NCBI RefSeq assembly: GCF_012927405.1
Contig: NZ_JABBGM010000005.1
Coordinates: 302,470-366,469, forward strand
Reading direction: 5' to 3'
Origin: Novosphingobium olei
GTDB taxonomy: Bacteria; Pseudomonadota; Alphaproteobacteria; Sphingomonadales; Sphingomonadaceae
DNA: 64,000 bases
The number at the start of each line of letters is the position of its first letter. Within the stretch, counting starts at the first letter, position 1. The notes beneath the pieces are model-generated. The model made no database searches. It had not been told where the DNA came from and saw only the letters and a list, made by a program, of their open reading frames with translations. The position numbers and the translations under genes are program-made. Positions 63,000 to 64,000 of this stretch are shown here, piece by piece.

Positions 63000-63539
63000 T
63001 CATTCCTTGACCAGGCTGTCGGTGCACGCCCGCAGGGCCGCCATCGGCGCCTTGAGCGAACCCGACTGGAACACGATCTGCCGCGGACGGATCGTCAGGG
63101 CGAACTGCGTGATCTTTGCTTCGTCGTCCGGGGTCTGGGGGGAAAGGTCTTCGCCCTCGCGGTTCAACAGGTCGCTGGGCCCGATGAACAGCGTGGGGAG
63201 CTTGTCTTCGCCGGTAGATCCCTTCAGCGCGTCCTTGCGCTTTCCTTCGGGAAGGCCCGGTCCGAACGAGAAGGTGGCCGGCGTCCGCACATCGAAGCCT
63301 GTGGACAGCGGCTTTCCGACCATGGTCACGTGGACCCGGGCCGCAGGGGAGAACCGGTCCATGAAGACGATGACCTTGTCCTTGCCCTCGCCATAAACGC
63401 GCGCAAGCCGGCAACTGTCGTCGGCATAATGCATGTCCCACTTGCTCGACGGCGCAAGCACCAGCGGTGCCGCTTGCGCGGGCAGGGCGACGGCGGTGGC
63501 GACGAAAACGGCGATGAAGGACGAACGTCTGACTTGCAT
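63000..63539 (-). CDS. N-terminal part of a secreted TonB-C-like protein, ended early by TGA
   Basis: Encodes 179 residues: signal peptide (about 1-23, core FIAVFVATAVALPAQA) and a periplasmic domain with APLVLAPSSKWDMHYADDSCRLAR (about 24-47), which I recall as the start of a family of longer sphingomonad proteins ending in a TonB C-terminal domain. The frame stops at a TGA directly after Val-Lys-Glu; in that family I recall a Trp codon (TGG) at this place, so the change would be a single base. Translation of the first part may give a stable protein or a non-functional one. Confidence 0.75.
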   Translation of the reverse strand: MQVRRSSFIAVFVATAVALPAQAAPLVLAPSSKWDMHYADDSCRLARVYGEGKDKVIVFMDRFSPAARVHVTMVGKPLSTGFDVRTPATFSFGPGLPEGKRKDALKGSTGEDKLPTLFIGPSDLLNREGEDLSPQTPDDEAKITQFALTIRPRQIVFQSGSLKAPMAALRACTDSLVKE

Positions 63540-63604
63540 GGCCCCACCCTAAATCGGGCTACCGGCCCGTCAATCGGCCGACCGCGCGTGCAAAAGAAAG
63601 AACG

Positions 63605-63814
63605 ATCCTTCGACAAGCTCAGGATGGGCGGGGCTAGGCGCAGCGGCTGTCCCCGCACCAAACGTCATCCCAGCGAAGGCTGGGATCGCTCGCCGCCAAG
63701 CGCCTACCAACCGTTCCGCAAACCGAGGTCGATGCCAGCCTACGCTGGCATGACGAATGAGGGACAAAGGACCCCTCCCCCCCCACACCGCCTGCCCTGA
63801 GCCTGTCGAAGGGC
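63605..63814. repeat. REP-like inverted palindrome pair, locus 2, with nested hairpin repeats
   Basis: Outer elements: ATCCT-TCGACAAGCTC-AGGAT (63605-63625) and GCCCT-GAGCCTGTCGA-AGGGC (63794-63814), the same cores as at 56664-56766. Between them lie ATCCCAGC-GAAG-GCTGGGAT (63667-63686) and ATGCCAGC-CTAC-GCTGGCAT (63732-63751), a second family of dispersed hairpins flanked by CGTCATC/TGACGAA-like bases. The four palindromes are arranged symmetrically. Confidence 0.75.
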
Positions 63815-63901
63815 TGCCCTTGTTCTCCCAAGCGCAACAGCCAGACAGCACGCAACGAAGCCCCAAAGCACTGCCTAAGCGCCGGAAGACGTCCCGGGAG
63901 C

Positions 63902-63922
63902 GCGAGGGGGTCACCCCCTCGC
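63902..63922. repeat. Perfect 21-base palindrome
   Basis: GCGAGGGGGT (63902-63911), one base, ACCCCCTCGC (63913-63922). It could be a terminator-like hairpin or a protein-binding dyad upstream of the promoter at 63956. Confidence 0.6.
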
Positions 63923-63955
63923 ATCTGTCCTGTTCTCTGCCCTCCCCCACCAATC

Positions 63956-63984
63956 TTGACAAAAAGAACCATATAGGTTATACG
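63956..63984 (+). promoter_or_regulatory. Strong sigma-70-type promoter leading out of the window
   Basis: TTGACA (63956-63961), 17 bases, TATACG (63979-63984): a perfect -35 and an acceptable -10 in an unusually AT-rich stretch. The gene it drives lies beyond base 64000. Confidence 0.65.
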
Positions 63985-64000
63985 CCAGCCCACGGACCGG

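Larger units (their letters stand above)
63540..64000. other. Gene-free repeat-rich end of the window
   Basis: No coding region is supported. It contains the second REP-like pair (63605-63814), two shorter hairpins inside it (63667-63686 and 63732-63751), a perfect 21-base palindrome (63902-63922) and a strong promoter pointing out of the window (63956-63984). Open frames across the region are low-complexity and repeat-derived. Confidence 0.7.

Noticed and set aside
63000..63002. TGA as a selenocysteine codon
   Set aside because: The expected residue is Trp, the adjacent RNA has no obvious SECIS-like stem, and no selenoprotein family fits.

Overview
The window is GC-rich (by eye about 65% G+C), densely coded chromosomal DNA from an alphaproteobacterium, most likely a sphingomonad of the Novosphingobium type. 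Evidence: the alphaproteobacterial cell-cycle regulators TrcR (DUF1013) and SciP (DUF1153), DUF1192, DUF2975 with its small HTH partner, a TorF-type porin, a tonB-exbB-exbD-exbD cluster, and fused-looking beta subunit/beta-prime genes of alphaproteobacterial length. I see no tRNA, rRNA, CRISPR array, phage or insertion sequence; almost everything is core or lineage-core genome.

Layout. 0-5 kb: a partial gene, a ligase-associated MBL-fold exonuclease, an EF-hand lipoprotein, clpA and a DUF1192 gene. 5-15 kb: quinone oxidoreductase, trcR, the dnaJ-type/brkB/fabI operon, pdxH with a cation-efflux gene, a serine hydrolase lipoprotein, mnmA and a two-gene operon ending in sciP. 15.5-23.4 kb: an RND efflux pump followed by DUF445 and acetyltransferase genes, converging on a hybrid histidine kinase. 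23.4-25.5 kb: groES-groEL under a CIRCE operator. 25.6-33.9 kb: MATE exporter, cytochrome c lipoprotein, a GAF/Fis regulator with an aldehyde dehydrogenase, porin, ClC chloride channel and an MFS transporter. 33.9-46.5 kb: rplJ-rplL on the minus strand, an exported protein, a DUF2975/HTH operon, then rpoB-rpoC on the plus strand. 46.7-53.5 kb: chemoreceptor, serine hydrolase, glpX, homoserine dehydrogenase and exported proteins. 53.9-56.6 kb: tonB-exbB-exbD-exbD. 56.6-64 kb: REP-like repeats, the ligase-associated Lhr helicase, a BON-domain protein, isoaspartyl peptidase, an acetyltransferase, a TonB-C-like gene broken by an in-frame TGA, and a repeat-rich end with a strong promoter leading out of the window.

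Most notable: (1) a TonB-C-terminal-like gene (62673-63539, minus) interrupted by one in-frame TGA where the reading frame stays open and conserved on both sides; (2) two matching TGTCTC-N6-GRGACA inverted repeats bracketing the GAF/Fis regulator gene next to the aldehyde dehydrogenase, a probable operator pair; (3) AT-rich ATATCG palindromes in front of the small-membrane-protein/DUF2975/HTH operon; (4) paired REP-like palindromes at two loci; (5) rplJL oriented away from rpoBC, which has its own recognisable promoter; (6) the exonuclease and helicase of the ligase-associated repair set lying 55 kb apart without ligase or PdeM neighbours. None of these is proof of a new system; I consider 1-3 the best leads.
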